64,000 bases of DNA from Gemmatimonadota bacterium (GTDB lineage Bacteria; Gemmatimonadota; Gemmatimonadetes; Gemmatimonadales; GWC2-71-9). A model generated the notes under the pieces. It worked only from the letters and a program-made list of their open reading frames with translations. It did not search any database and was not told the origin of the DNA. The stretch covers positions 62,001 to 126,000 of the forward strand of contig JAKLGU010000001.1 in NCBI GenBank assembly GCA_022710485.1, written 5' to 3'. A program made the translations under genes and the position numbers. This document shows, piece by piece, positions 47,476-56,349 of this stretch. Positions within the stretch are counted from its first letter, which is position 1, and the number at the start of each line of letters is the position of its first letter.

Positions 47476-48410
47476 CCGCCTTCCTCCCCGAGCGGCCGGA
47501 AGGCACGGTGGTGACCGTCGGTTCGTTCGACGGCGTCCACCGCGGACACGAGGCGGTGCTCCGCGAGATCGCCGCGCGGGCCCGGGCGGCGGGGCGGCAC
47601 AGCGTGCTGGTCACCTTCGACCCGCACCCGATGGCGGTGGTCAACCCCGCGGCCGCGCCGCTCCTCCTGACGACGGGGCCCGAACGCCGGGAAATTCTGG
47701 CCCAGACGGGGCTGGACTACGCCGTCCTCCTGCATTTCGACCGGGCGCTGGCGGCCATGCCGCCGGAGCAGTTCGTCCGGGAGGTGCTGGTCCGGGGCTG
47801 CGGAATGCGCGAGCTGGTGATCGGGCACGATCACGGCTTCGGGCGGGGCCGGCAGGGCGACGTCGAACTTCTCGGCCGGCTGGGCGCGGAGCTGGGCTTC
47901 GCGGTGGACGTGGTCCCGGCGCTCGAGGTGGACGGGCACGCGGTGTCGAGCACCCAGGTGCGCCGGGCGGTGGCCGGAGGGGACCTGTCCCTCGCTTCCC
48001 GCCTGCTCGGGCGGAGGTACTTCGCCACCGGCCAGGTGGTCCCAGGCGACGGGCGGGGACGGGGGCTCGGGTTCCCGACGGCCAACCTGGCCGGGATCCC
48101 GTCCCGCAAGCTGCTGCCGCCGGACGGCGTCTATGCGGTGCGCGTGGAATGGCGCGGCGGGCGCGCCGACGGGATGATGAACCAGGGGGGACGGCCGACG
48201 TTCCAGCAGGCGGAACGGTCCCTCGAGGTGCACCTGCTCGACCACGCAGGCGACCTGTACGGCGAGTGGCTCAAAGTGGAGTGGGTGGCGCGGCTGCGGG
48301 ACGTGCGGCGCTTCCCCTCGTTGGATGCACTGCGGGCGCAGCTGGAACGCGACCGCTCCTCGGCGCGCGCGGCGTTGGCCGCGCCTGCGACCGGTACTCT
48401 GTCTACCTGA
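47439..48410 (+). CDS. ribF: Bifunctional riboflavin kinase/FAD synthetase
   Basis: 323 residues from ATG 47439, which has GGAGGGG seven bases upstream. GTG 47472, in a GTGA overlap with truB, is a plausible alternative and would remove an 11-residue extension. The nucleotidyltransferase half has GSFDGVHRGH and ISSTxxR-like VSSTQVRRA. The kinase half has RRYFATGQVVPGDGRGRGLGFPTANL. It converts riboflavin to FMN and FAD. Confidence 0.95.
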   Translation: MAQAHGRARGAVTAFLPERPEGTVVTVGSFDGVHRGHEAVLREIAARARAAGRHSVLVTFDPHPMAVVNPAAAPLLLTTGPERREILAQTGLDYAVLLHFDRALAAMPPEQFVREVLVRGCGMRELVIGHDHGFGRGRQGDVELLGRLGAELGFAVDVVPALEVDGHAVSSTQVRRAVAGGDLSLASRLLGRRYFATGQVVPGDGRGRGLGFPTANLAGIPSRKLLPPDGVYAVRVEWRGGRADGMMNQGGRPTFQQAERSLEVHLLDHAGDLYGEWLKVEWVARLRDVRRFPSLDALRAQLERDRSSARAALAAPATGTLST

Positions 48411-48432
48411 ATCCACGGCTGACCCGGCAACG

Positions 48433-50070
48433 ATGACTTCCTCAATCCGAAACCGTCTCCTGATCATCGGCGCGCTCGTGGCGCTCTCGGTCTACAGTCT
48501 CTTCCCGCGCGAGGTCACGATCCGCAGTCGCGGGGCCGACGGCGCCATGCGCGACACCACGGAGACCCGCGTCCCGCTGAAGCTCGGCCTCGACCTCCAG
48601 GGCGGCATGCACCTGGGGCTCGAACTCGACCAGAGCAGCCGGGTGTCCAGCGACGTCTCGCGGGACATCGACCTCGCCCTCACCGTGCTCCGCAAGCGGG
48701 TGGACGAGTTCGGCGTGCAGGAACCGGTGGTCCAGAAAGTCGGCAACGAGCGCATCGTCGTCGAGCTCGCCGGCATCCGGGACCCGCAGCGCGCCATGGA
48801 CATCGTCCAGAAGGCGGCGTTCCTCGAGTTCCGCATCACCGACCGGACGAGCGCGCTCGACAAGGCGCTGCCGGCCATGGACCGCGCGCTGCGCGGGCTC
48901 GGCGTCACCGCCGGGCCGGGGCAGGCCGCGCCCAGCGCGGTGCAGTCGCTGTTGGGCGGCGATTCCGCGGCCGCGCCGTCGGACACGGCGCCGGTCGAGG
49001 GCGGTGTCCTGGCCGGGCTCATCCAGCCGGGCGCGGCGGCGGGGAGCGGCGTGCCGGGCGAGTACTTCGTGCCCGAGGCGGCGTTCCCGCGGGTGGACAG
49101 CCTCCTCCGGATTCCCGAGGTGACGCGCGCGCTCCCGCGCGGCGTGGAAATCCTCTGGACCGCGGCGCCGATCAGCGTCGGCGTGCAGCCGTACCGCTTC
49201 TTCTACGTGGTCGAGGACAAGCCGATCGTCACCGGGCGCAACCTGGTGGACGCCTCGGCGCAGTTCGACCAGCTCACCAACGGCCCCGTCGTGCTCTTCG
49301 AGCTGGACCGCGCCGGCGGCCGCCAGTTCGGCGCGGCCACCCAGGCCCACATCGGCGACTACATGGCCATCGTGCTCGACGGCCGGGTGCAGGGCCCGCC
49401 GCCGGTCATCCAGGGCCGGATCGACCGCAACGGCCAGATCACGATGGGCGGCGGCAAGTCGATCGTCGAGGCGCAGGACCTGGCCCTGACCCTCAAGGCG
49501 GGCGCGCTGCCGGTGCCGCTGAAGATCGTCGAGCGGGTCGAGGTCGGGCCGAGCCTCGGCGCCGACAGCATCCGCGGGGGCATCACGGCCGGCCTGGTCG
49601 GCACGCTGATCGTCATCCTGATCATGATCGTGTACTACCGCATGAGCGGCGTACTGGCCGTCGGCGCCTTGTCGCTCTACATCCTCTTCACGCTGGGCGG
49701 TCTCGCGATGATCGACGCGACGCTCACGCTGCCGGGGCTCGCGGGCATCGTGCTCTCCATCGGCATCGCGGTGGACGCCAACGTGCTGATCTTCGAGCGC
49801 ATCCGCGAGGAGCTCATCCACGGCCGCACCGTGCGCCTCGCCATCGACGAGGGCTTCAAGCACGCCATGAGCGCCATCATTGACTCCAACGTCAGCACCG
49901 TCATCACGGCGCTCTTCCTCTTCCAGTTCGGCACCGGCCCGGTCAAGGGCTTCGCCGTGACGCTGACCATGGGCATCTTCGCCTCCATGATCACCGCCAT
50001 CTTCGTCTCCCGGACCTTCTTCATGATCTGGCTGCAGCGGCGGCCCGACCTCACCACGCTGAGCATCTGA
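48433..50070 (+). CDS. secD: Protein translocase subunit SecD
   Basis: 545 residues. One N-terminal helix, the LGLDLQGGMHL motif, a P1 periplasmic domain with an Ala/Pro/Gly-rich insertion (about 150-210), and five C-terminal helices with SLGADSIRGG and GIAVDANVLIFERIREE. With SecF it uses the proton gradient to pull exported proteins out of SecYEG. ATG 48433; the 22-bp gap after ribF holds no obvious promoter. Confidence 0.96.
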   Translation: MTSSIRNRLLIIGALVALSVYSLFPREVTIRSRGADGAMRDTTETRVPLKLGLDLQGGMHLGLELDQSSRVSSDVSRDIDLALTVLRKRVDEFGVQEPVVQKVGNERIVVELAGIRDPQRAMDIVQKAAFLEFRITDRTSALDKALPAMDRALRGLGVTAGPGQAAPSAVQSLLGGDSAAAPSDTAPVEGGVLAGLIQPGAAAGSGVPGEYFVPEAAFPRVDSLLRIPEVTRALPRGVEILWTAAPISVGVQPYRFFYVVEDKPIVTGRNLVDASAQFDQLTNGPVVLFELDRAGGRQFGAATQAHIGDYMAIVLDGRVQGPPPVIQGRIDRNGQITMGGGKSIVEAQDLALTLKAGALPVPLKIVERVEVGPSLGADSIRGGITAGLVGTLIVILIMIVYYRMSGVLAVGALSLYILFTLGGLAMIDATLTLPGLAGIVLSIGIAVDANVLIFERIREELIHGRTVRLAIDEGFKHAMSAIIDSNVSTVITALFLFQFGTGPVKGFAVTLTMGIFASMITAIFVSRTFFMIWLQRRPDLTTLSI

Positions 50071-50072
50071 CG

Positions 50073-51047
50073 ATGACCCGATTCTTCGCCAACGCGAACT
50101 ACGACTTCATTGGGTTCCGGAAGTACGCCTACGGGCTGACGGCCGCGATCCTCGTGCCCGGCCTCATCTTCCTGGCCATCTTCGGGCTGCACTACAGCAT
50201 CGAGTTCACCGGCGGCACGCTGGTCCAGGTCCGGACCGAGCAGGCGGTGGACGTGGGGCAGCTCCGCGCCGCCCTCGACGCCCAGGGGATCCCGGGCGCG
50301 GAAATCCAGAGCTTCGGCAGCGCCCAGGACTTCACCATCCGGGCGCGGGTGGCCAAGGAGGGCACCGACGCCGACGACACCCAGGCCACGGCCATCGCGG
50401 TGTCGGCGGCGCTGGACGCCACGCTCGGCGCCGGGACCTACACCATCCTCAACTCCGGCGGCGTCGGACCGAAGGTCGGCGCCGAGCTCCGGAGCCAGGC
50501 CCTGCTGGCCATCCTGCTCTCGTTCGTCGCGGTGCTGGCCTACCTCGCGTGGCGCTTCGAGTGGCGGTTCGGGCTGGCCGCCGTCGGCGCCACGGCGCAC
50601 GACATCCTGGCCACCCTCGTGTTCATCGCGGTGATGCGCATCGAAGTGAGCCTGGTCGTGGTCGGCGCCGTGCTCTCGATGGTCGGGTACTCGCTCAACG
50701 ACACGATCATCATCTTCGACCGCGTCCGCGAGGACCTGCACAAGTACAAGCGGGACGACTTCGCCTCGGTGCTCAACCGCGCCGTCAACGAGACGCTGCC
50801 GCGGAGCGTGCTGACCCACGCCACGACCCTGGCCACCCTGACCGCGCTGGCGATCCTCGGCGGCGAGGTCATCCGGCCCTTCGCCCTGGTGATGTTCTTC
50901 GGCGTGTTCACCGGCACCTTCTCCTCGATCTACATCGCCGGCCCGCTCCTGCTGTACATCGAGCAGCGCTGGCCGGGCGCCGACGTCCGGGGCGTCAAGA
51001 CGAGCGCCCCGCACGCCGGGTCCACGAAGGTCCAGCCCACCGTCTGA
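50073..51047 (+). CDS. secF: Protein translocase subunit SecF
   Basis: 324 residues: N-terminal helix, FTGGTLVQV periplasmic segment and five helices with SVGPKVGAEL-like GGVGPKVGAELRSQ and GYSLNDTIIIFDRVRE. Starts 2 bp after secD. Works with SecD in the late steps of protein export. The C-terminal tail is short and polar. Confidence 0.96.
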   Translation: MTRFFANANYDFIGFRKYAYGLTAAILVPGLIFLAIFGLHYSIEFTGGTLVQVRTEQAVDVGQLRAALDAQGIPGAEIQSFGSAQDFTIRARVAKEGTDADDTQATAIAVSAALDATLGAGTYTILNSGGVGPKVGAELRSQALLAILLSFVAVLAYLAWRFEWRFGLAAVGATAHDILATLVFIAVMRIEVSLVVVGAVLSMVGYSLNDTIIIFDRVREDLHKYKRDDFASVLNRAVNETLPRSVLTHATTLATLTALAILGGEVIRPFALVMFFGVFTGTFSSIYIAGPLLLYIEQRWPGADVRGVKTSAPHAGSTKVQPTV

Positions 51048-51051
51048 CCCA

Positions 51052-51822
51052 GTGCTGGTCGACACCCACTGCCACCTCGGCGACGCAGCCTTCTCCGCTG
51101 ACCGCGCCGAGGTGACCGGCCGGGCATTCGACGCCGGTGTGGGGCACCTGGTGGTGGTCGGAGAGTCGCGGGCCTCCACCGAGCTCGGCCTGGCGCTCGC
51201 CGCCGGCGAGTCGAGGATCTCCACCACCGCAGGACTGCATCCCCACGACGCCCGCACCTGGACCGACGAGACCGAGGCCTGGCTGTCCTCCACCCTGCAG
51301 GATCCCCGGGTCGTCGCCTGCGGTGAAATCGGCCTCGACTACCACTACGACCACTCTCCGCGCGACACCCAGCGCCGCGTCTTCGAGCGCCAGATGGCAC
51401 TGGCGGGCGCAGCGGGGAAGCCGGTGGTGATCCACGCCCGGGAGGCCGACGCCGACGTGGCGGCGGTGCTGCGGGCGTTTCCAGGCGTCACGGCCATCCT
51501 GCACTCCTTCAGCAGCGGCGCGGACCTGTTCGACGCCGGCGTCGGGCTGGGCCATTACGTCTCCTTCAGCGGGATGGTGACCTTCCGCTCCTGGAACCTC
51601 GACGACCTCGTGCGCGCCACGCCCACGGACCGGCTGCTGGTGGAGACCGACGCGCCCTACCTGGCGCCGGTCCCGCACCGCGGGCACCGCAATGAGCCCG
51701 CCTTCGTCCGGCTGGTGGCGGAGCGGGTGGCGACGGTCCGCGGCGAGGGTGCCGGCGGGCTCATCGAGCGCACCGGCGCCAACGCAGGGCGCGTCTTCGG
51801 CCCCCGCGTGCAATCCGCATGA
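51052..51822 (+). CDS. TatD-family metal-dependent hydrolase
   Basis: 256 residues, GTG start four bases after secF. Metal ligands: DTHCHLGD, GEIGLDYHYD, PVVIHAREAD, ILHSFSSG and VETDAPYL. TatD enzymes are 3'-5' exonucleases and DNA-fragment or D-aminoacyl-tRNA-type hydrolases; the precise substrate is open. Normal length for the family. Confidence 0.92.
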   Translation: MLVDTHCHLGDAAFSADRAEVTGRAFDAGVGHLVVVGESRASTELGLALAAGESRISTTAGLHPHDARTWTDETEAWLSSTLQDPRVVACGEIGLDYHYDHSPRDTQRRVFERQMALAGAAGKPVVIHAREADADVAAVLRAFPGVTAILHSFSSGADLFDAGVGLGHYVSFSGMVTFRSWNLDDLVRATPTDRLLVETDAPYLAPVPHRGHRNEPAFVRLVAERVATVRGEGAGGLIERTGANAGRVFGPRVQSA

Positions 51823-51901
51823 CACCGCAGCCATTCCCGAGCGCCCCGGCGCCGGTTACCGTTCCTGAGCCTGACCTGCCGCCTTCATCCGGAGCCAACG
51901 C

Positions 51902-53578
51902 GTGACGCCCAAGTTTCCCACGGACATCGAGATCGCCCAGGCCGCCAAGCCGCGCCCCATTACCGAGATCGCCGCCGAGGCGGGGCTCGGCCCCGACGAG
52001 TACCTGCCGTACGGGCGGTTCAAGGCGAAGATCACGCCGGAAGCCGCCGCCGCGCGCCCGCCGAAGGGCCGGCTTGTCCTGGTCACGGGCATCAACCCGA
52101 CCCCGGCCGGCGAGGGAAAGTCCACCGTCACGGTCGGGCTCGCGCAGGCGTTCCGCCGGCTCGGCAAGAAGGTGATGGTCTGCATCCGTGAGCCATCGCT
52201 CGGGCCGGTCTTCGGGGTCAAGGGCGGCGCCGCGGGTGGTGGGTACGCGCAGGTGATCCCGATGGACGAGATCAACCTGCACTTCACCGGCGACTTCCAC
52301 GCCATCACGTCCGCGCACAACCTGCTCTCCGCGCTCCTCGACAACCACCTGCACCAGGGCAACGCCCTCGGCCTCGACGTCCGCCGGATTCTCTGGCCGC
52401 GGACCATCGACATGAACGACCGGGCGCTCCGCCACATCGTGGTGGGGCTCGGCAACCTCAACGGCGGCCCGACCCGCGAGGAGCGCTTCGTCATCGTGCC
52501 GGGCAGCGAGATCATGGCCATCCTCTGCCTCGCATCGTCGCTCTCCGACCTCGAGCAGCGGATCGCCCGGATCATCGTCGGGCTCACCCGCGACAAGAAG
52601 CCCATCACCGCCGGCGACCTGAAGGCGGCGGGCGCCATGACGCTCCTCCTCCGCGACGCGCTGATGCCGAACCTGGTGCAGACCCTCGAGGGCGGCCCCG
52701 CCATCGTGCACGGCGGCCCCTTCGGGAACATCGCGCACGGCTGCAATTCCGTCGTGGCGACCCGGCTCGGGCTCGGCATGGCCGACCTGGTGCTCACGGA
52801 GGCCGGGTTCGGCGCCGATCTCGGCGCCGAGAAGTTCTTCGACATCAAGTGCCGGATGGGGGGGCTCAACCCGGAAGCGGCGGTGGTCGTGGCCACGATC
52901 CGCGCGCTCAAGATGCACGGCGGGGTCAAGAAGGACGCCCTCGGCACTCCCAACGTGGGCGCGCTCAAGGCCGGCATGGCCAACCTCGAGGGGCATGTCC
53001 GGAACGTGCAGAAGTTCGGCGTGCCGGTGGTCGTGGCCGTCAACCGGTTCCTGTCCGACGCGCCCGAGGAGATCGAGGCGGTCATCGCGGCGGCCAAGTC
53101 GTGGGGCGCCCGCGTGGCCATGAGCGACGTCTGGGCCAAGGGCGGGGCGGGGGGCGAGGAGGTCGCGAACGAGGTGCTCGCCGTCCTGGGCGAGAAGAAG
53201 GGCAAGTTCAAGCCGATCTACGACGCCGCCAAGCCGATCAAGGAGAAGATCGAGACCATCGCCCGCGAGATCTACGGGGCCGACGGCGTGGACTATACCG
53301 GTGTCGCCGACAAGGCGATCGTGCAGCTGACCGCCATGGGGCTCGGCGAGACCCCGGTCTGCATCGCGAAGACCCAGTACTCCTTCAGCGACGACCCGGC
53401 CAAGCTGGGCCGCCCCTCCGGCTTCCGGATCACGATCCGGGACGTCTACGCCTCGGCGGGCGCCGGCTTCGTCGTCGCGCTGGCCGGCGACATCATGACA
53501 ATGCCCGGCCTCGGCAAGACGCCCGCCGCCGAGCAGATCCGCATCTTCCCCGACGGCAGGATCGAAGGGCTCTTCTAG
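51902..53578 (+). CDS. fhs: Formate--tetrahydrofolate ligase
   Basis: 558 residues. ITGINPTPAGEGKST-type P-loop (TPAGEGKST), REPSLGPVFGVKGGAAGGGYAQV and the VTGDFHAI/NNLL-type HLTGDFHAI segment are diagnostic. It makes 10-formyl-THF from formate, THF and ATP. GTG 51902 has GGAG nearby. The 79 bp upstream contain no promoter I would trust. ridA follows 12 bp downstream, then selC, suggesting a formate/selenium context. Confidence 0.96.
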   Translation: MTPKFPTDIEIAQAAKPRPITEIAAEAGLGPDEYLPYGRFKAKITPEAAAARPPKGRLVLVTGINPTPAGEGKSTVTVGLAQAFRRLGKKVMVCIREPSLGPVFGVKGGAAGGGYAQVIPMDEINLHFTGDFHAITSAHNLLSALLDNHLHQGNALGLDVRRILWPRTIDMNDRALRHIVVGLGNLNGGPTREERFVIVPGSEIMAILCLASSLSDLEQRIARIIVGLTRDKKPITAGDLKAAGAMTLLLRDALMPNLVQTLEGGPAIVHGGPFGNIAHGCNSVVATRLGLGMADLVLTEAGFGADLGAEKFFDIKCRMGGLNPEAAVVVATIRALKMHGGVKKDALGTPNVGALKAGMANLEGHVRNVQKFGVPVVVAVNRFLSDAPEEIEAVIAAAKSWGARVAMSDVWAKGGAGGEEVANEVLAVLGEKKGKFKPIYDAAKPIKEKIETIAREIYGADGVDYTGVADKAIVQLTAMGLGETPVCIAKTQYSFSDDPAKLGRPSGFRITIRDVYASAGAGFVVALAGDIMTMPGLGKTPAAEQIRIFPDGRIEGLF

Positions 53579-53590
53579 GAGGAACGTCGC

Positions 53591-53974
53591 ATGTCGTTGA
53601 CCGTCGTTTCCACCCCCGGCGCGCCCAAGGCGATCGGGCCCTACAGCCAGGCCATCGTGCACGGCGGGCTTGTGTACACCGCGGGGCAGGTCGCGCTCGA
53701 CCCCGCCACGATGGAACTGGTGGCGGGCGGCGTGGCGGAGCAGGCAGACCGCGCCCTCACCAACCTGACCGCCGTGCTGGCCGAGGCGGGGAGCGGTCTC
53801 GGCCGGGTCATCAAGACCACGGTGTATCTCGTGGACATGGCGGACTTCGGGGCCATGAACGAGGTGTACGCCCGCCACTTCGGCAACCACCGGCCCGCCC
53901 GTTCCACGGTGGCGGTGGCCGGGTTGCCCAAGGGAGCGCGAGTCGAGATCGACGTGATCGCGGTCATCAAGTAG
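53591..53974 (+). CDS. ridA: RidA-family reactive-intermediate deaminase
   Basis: 127 residues. The PKAIGPYSQAIVHGGLVYTAGQ opening, the TNLTAVLAEAGSGLGRVIKTTVYL block and the end RSTVAVAGLPKGARVEIDVIAV (with the substrate-binding Arg) are classical. It hydrolyses reactive enamine/imine intermediates from PLP enzymes. AGGAGG precedes ATG 53591; co-transcribed with fhs. Confidence 0.95.
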   Translation: MSLTVVSTPGAPKAIGPYSQAIVHGGLVYTAGQVALDPATMELVAGGVAEQADRALTNLTAVLAEAGSGLGRVIKTTVYLVDMADFGAMNEVYARHFGNHRPARSTVAVAGLPKGARVEIDVIAVIK

Positions 53975-53994
53975 GACTGCGGACTGGGGACTGA

Positions 53995-54092
53995 GGGGGC
54001 GGATCGGGCCTGGTGGTTCGGCCGGTCTTCAAAACCGCGATGGAGGCGCCTCGGGCGGCTCCGGTGGGTTCGATTCCCACACGCTCCCGCCA
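53995..54092 (+). tRNA. selC: Selenocysteine tRNA (anticodon UCA)
   Basis: 98 nt including CCA. Acceptor GGGGGCG pairs with CGCTCCC (one G-U), discriminator G, CCA encoded at 54090-54092. Anticodon loop CTTCAAA (54027-54033) carries TCA at 54029-54031, flanked by U33 and A37; it reads UGA. The long variable arm GGAGGCGCC/GGCGGCTCC pairs with a single mismatch, and the T arm GTGGG-TTCGATT-CCCAC is perfect. The long acceptor/T stack and the extra arm are what SelA/SelB recognise. The D and anticodon stems are less regular (four clear pairs each). No Sec-encoding gene or selABD is in the window. Confidence 0.9.
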
Positions 54093-54123
54093 CCTCACTG
54101 CTTCTCTCATCTCGAGGCGCCCG

Positions 54124-55035
54124 GTGTCCACACTCGTCATCCTGAACCCCGCCGCGGGACATGGCCGGAGCGCGCGCTTCCGCGAGGACGTGCTGCGCGC
54201 CGCGGAGGCGCAGTGGGGGCCGGTGACGCTGGCCCTGACCGAGGGGCCGGGCCACGCCACCGCGCTCGCCCGGGACTCGGCGGACGGGACCCTGCGCGTC
54301 ATCGCCGTCGGCGGCGACGGCACGGTGCACGAGGCGGCCAACGGCCTGCTCACGCGCGGCGGACGCGCCATTCCCGCGCTGGGGGTGGTGCCCGTGGGCA
54401 CCGGCAACGATTTCGCCAAGATGACCTTCACGGCGCGGGTCGCCCCGCGGGCCGCCATCGCGGCCCTCGCCGCCGGCACCACCCGGCGCTTCGACGTCGG
54501 GCTGGCGTGGGGGGAGTACTTCGTCAATTCCCTCGGGGTCGGTCTCGATGCCGATGTCGCCCGGCGGGTCAACGAGTACAAGCACTGGCCCGGGTCGCTC
54601 GGGTACATCGTCGCCGCACTCCAGGCCATCGTGCACCGGCGCGCGCTGCGGCTCCGGATCGAGGTCGACGGCGAATCGTGGAGTGCGCCGACCACCGTCC
54701 TCGAAATCGGGGTCGGGCCCTGCGCGGGGGGCGTCTTCTACCTGGTCCCCGATGCGCGGCCCGACGACGGCCTCCTCGACGTCTGCGCGGTCGGCGCCAT
54801 CGGGGCGACATTCCTGCTCACCAAGGCGTACCGGGTGCTGGGCGGCACGCACACGGCACTGAAGGAGGTCCGGATGGCGCGAGGCGACCGAGTGCGCATC
54901 GCATCGGAGGACGGTCCGCTCACGGCCCATCTCGACGGCGAGCTGCGGGCGCCCGGCTCCGACGTGCTCGACGTCGCCCTGCTGCCGGGCGCGCTGCCGG
55001 TGCTTGTCGCCGACGGGGGAGGGCAGGCGGCGTGA
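54124..55035 (+). CDS. Diacylglycerol/lipid kinase (DagK/YegS family)
   Basis: 303 residues from GTG 54124, which gives the expected STLVILNPAAGHG start; upstream in-frame sequence lies in the tRNA. The GGDGTVHEAANGL and PVGTGNDFAK motifs define the catalytic domain. A lipid substrate such as diacylglycerol is likely, with the exact one unknown. GTGA overlap with the next gene. Confidence 0.88.
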   Translation: MSTLVILNPAAGHGRSARFREDVLRAAEAQWGPVTLALTEGPGHATALARDSADGTLRVIAVGGDGTVHEAANGLLTRGGRAIPALGVVPVGTGNDFAKMTFTARVAPRAAIAALAAGTTRRFDVGLAWGEYFVNSLGVGLDADVARRVNEYKHWPGSLGYIVAALQAIVHRRALRLRIEVDGESWSAPTTVLEIGVGPCAGGVFYLVPDARPDDGLLDVCAVGAIGATFLLTKAYRVLGGTHTALKEVRMARGDRVRIASEDGPLTAHLDGELRAPGSDVLDVALLPGALPVLVADGGGQAA

Positions 55036-55547
55036 GGCTCGTCGCCGTCCTCGCGCTCGCCTTCCTGCTCCTGGCATCGCCGGCCATCGCACAGGATTCC
55101 ACGACAGTGCCGCCAGCGGCGCCCGATTCGGCCGCGGCCGCCCTCGCCCCCTCCCGCGCCACCGATTCAGTCCCGACCATTGGCCCGCCGGTCAGCCCGA
55201 TGGGGGCGTTCTGGCGGTCGCTGGTCCTGCCCGGATGGGGGCAGGCCGAGCTCGGGCGCCGGAGCGCCGGGGCGTTCTTTCTCGCCTTCGAGGGGGTCGC
55301 GCTCGGCATGACCCTCACCACCACCAGCCAGCTCAAGTATCTCGAGGATACCAATTCGGAGAGCGTGGATTCAAAGAAGCAGCAGCAGGAGGACTGGCTG
55401 GTCCTGCTCGGCCTGAATCACCTGCTGGCCGCGATGGAGGCCTACGTGTCCGCCCACCTGTGGGACTTCCCGGGAGACCTCACTATCCAGTCCGCGCCCA
55501 ACGGAGGGGTCGCCGGCTCCGTCTCGGTCCCGGTGCGCCTGCCATGA
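55032..55547 (+). CDS. DUF5683-type exported membrane protein
   Basis: 171 residues: signal peptide (ending AIAQD), Pro/Ala-rich linker, then SPMGAFWRSLVLPGWGQAELGRRSAGAFFLAFEG and a second hydrophobic helix. The PGWGQ segment and double-helix layout match DUF5683, found in diderm envelopes; no function is known. Overlaps dagK-like and murI on both sides. Confidence 0.75.
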   Translation: MRLVAVLALAFLLLASPAIAQDSTTVPPAAPDSAAAALAPSRATDSVPTIGPPVSPMGAFWRSLVLPGWGQAELGRRSAGAFFLAFEGVALGMTLTTTSQLKYLEDTNSESVDSKKQQQEDWLVLLGLNHLLAAMEAYVSAHLWDFPGDLTIQSAPNGGVAGSVSVPVRLP

Positions 55548-56344
55548 ACGCGGCGCCCATCGGCATCTTCGACTCCGGCATCGGCGGCCTCACGGTGGCG
55601 CGCGCCATCTACGAGCGACTGCCGATGGAATCGACCATCTACTTCGGCGACACCGCCCGTGTGCCCTACGGGCCGAAGTCGCCCGAGACGGTCCGCCGCT
55701 ACAGCCTCGAAATCCTCGACTGGCTCCTGGGGCAGGGGGTCAAGTCGGTCGTCATCGCGTGCAACACGAGCACGGCGCATGCGCTCGACGCCCTGCGCGC
55801 GGCGTCGCCCGTCCCCGTACTCGGCGTGATCGAGCCGGGCGCGCGCGCCGCGGCCCGCGCCACGCGCGGCGGCGGCATCGGCGTTATCGGCACCGCGGGC
55901 ACCGTCGCGAGCCAGGCCTATCCCGCCGCCATCCGCCGGATCCTGCCCGCCGCCCGGATAGAGCAGGTCGCCTGCCCGCTGCTGGTGCCGCTGGTCGAGG
56001 AGGGGTGGTTCGATCACCCCGCCACTCGGCTGGTGGCGGAGGAGTATCTCGCGCCGCTGCAACGGGCCGGCGTGGACACGCTGGTCCTCGGCTGCACCCA
56101 CTACCCGCTGCTCAAGGGGTTGCTGCACGAGGTCATGGGAGGCGAGGTCGCGCTGATCGACAGCGCGGAGGAGACGGCGCGGAGCCTGGCCGAAGCGCTC
56201 GACGAGGCGGGCACGGCGAGCGGCACGACGGTGCCGGGCCGCCATCGGTTCGTCGTGAGCGACGACCAGGCGCGGTTCCTCCAGGTGGGGGCGCGGTTCC
56301 TGGGAGAGCGACTGGGAGAGCCCGAACTGGTGCGGCTGGGGTAG
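55544..56344 (+). CDS. murI: Glutamate racemase
   Basis: 266 residues. IGIFDSGIGGLTVARAI, the two catalytic cysteines Cys73 (VIACNTSTAHA) and Cys184 (VLGCTHYPLL), and YFGDTARVPYG are diagnostic. Produces D-glutamate for peptidoglycan. ATGA overlap upstream. Convergent with the next gene, 5 bp apart. Confidence 0.97.
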   Translation: MNAAPIGIFDSGIGGLTVARAIYERLPMESTIYFGDTARVPYGPKSPETVRRYSLEILDWLLGQGVKSVVIACNTSTAHALDALRAASPVPVLGVIEPGARAAARATRGGGIGVIGTAGTVASQAYPAAIRRILPAARIEQVACPLLVPLVEEGWFDHPATRLVAEEYLAPLQRAGVDTLVLGCTHYPLLKGLLHEVMGGEVALIDSAEETARSLAEALDEAGTASGTTVPGRHRFVVSDDQARFLQVGARFLGERLGEPELVRLG

Positions 56345-56349
56345 CGAGG

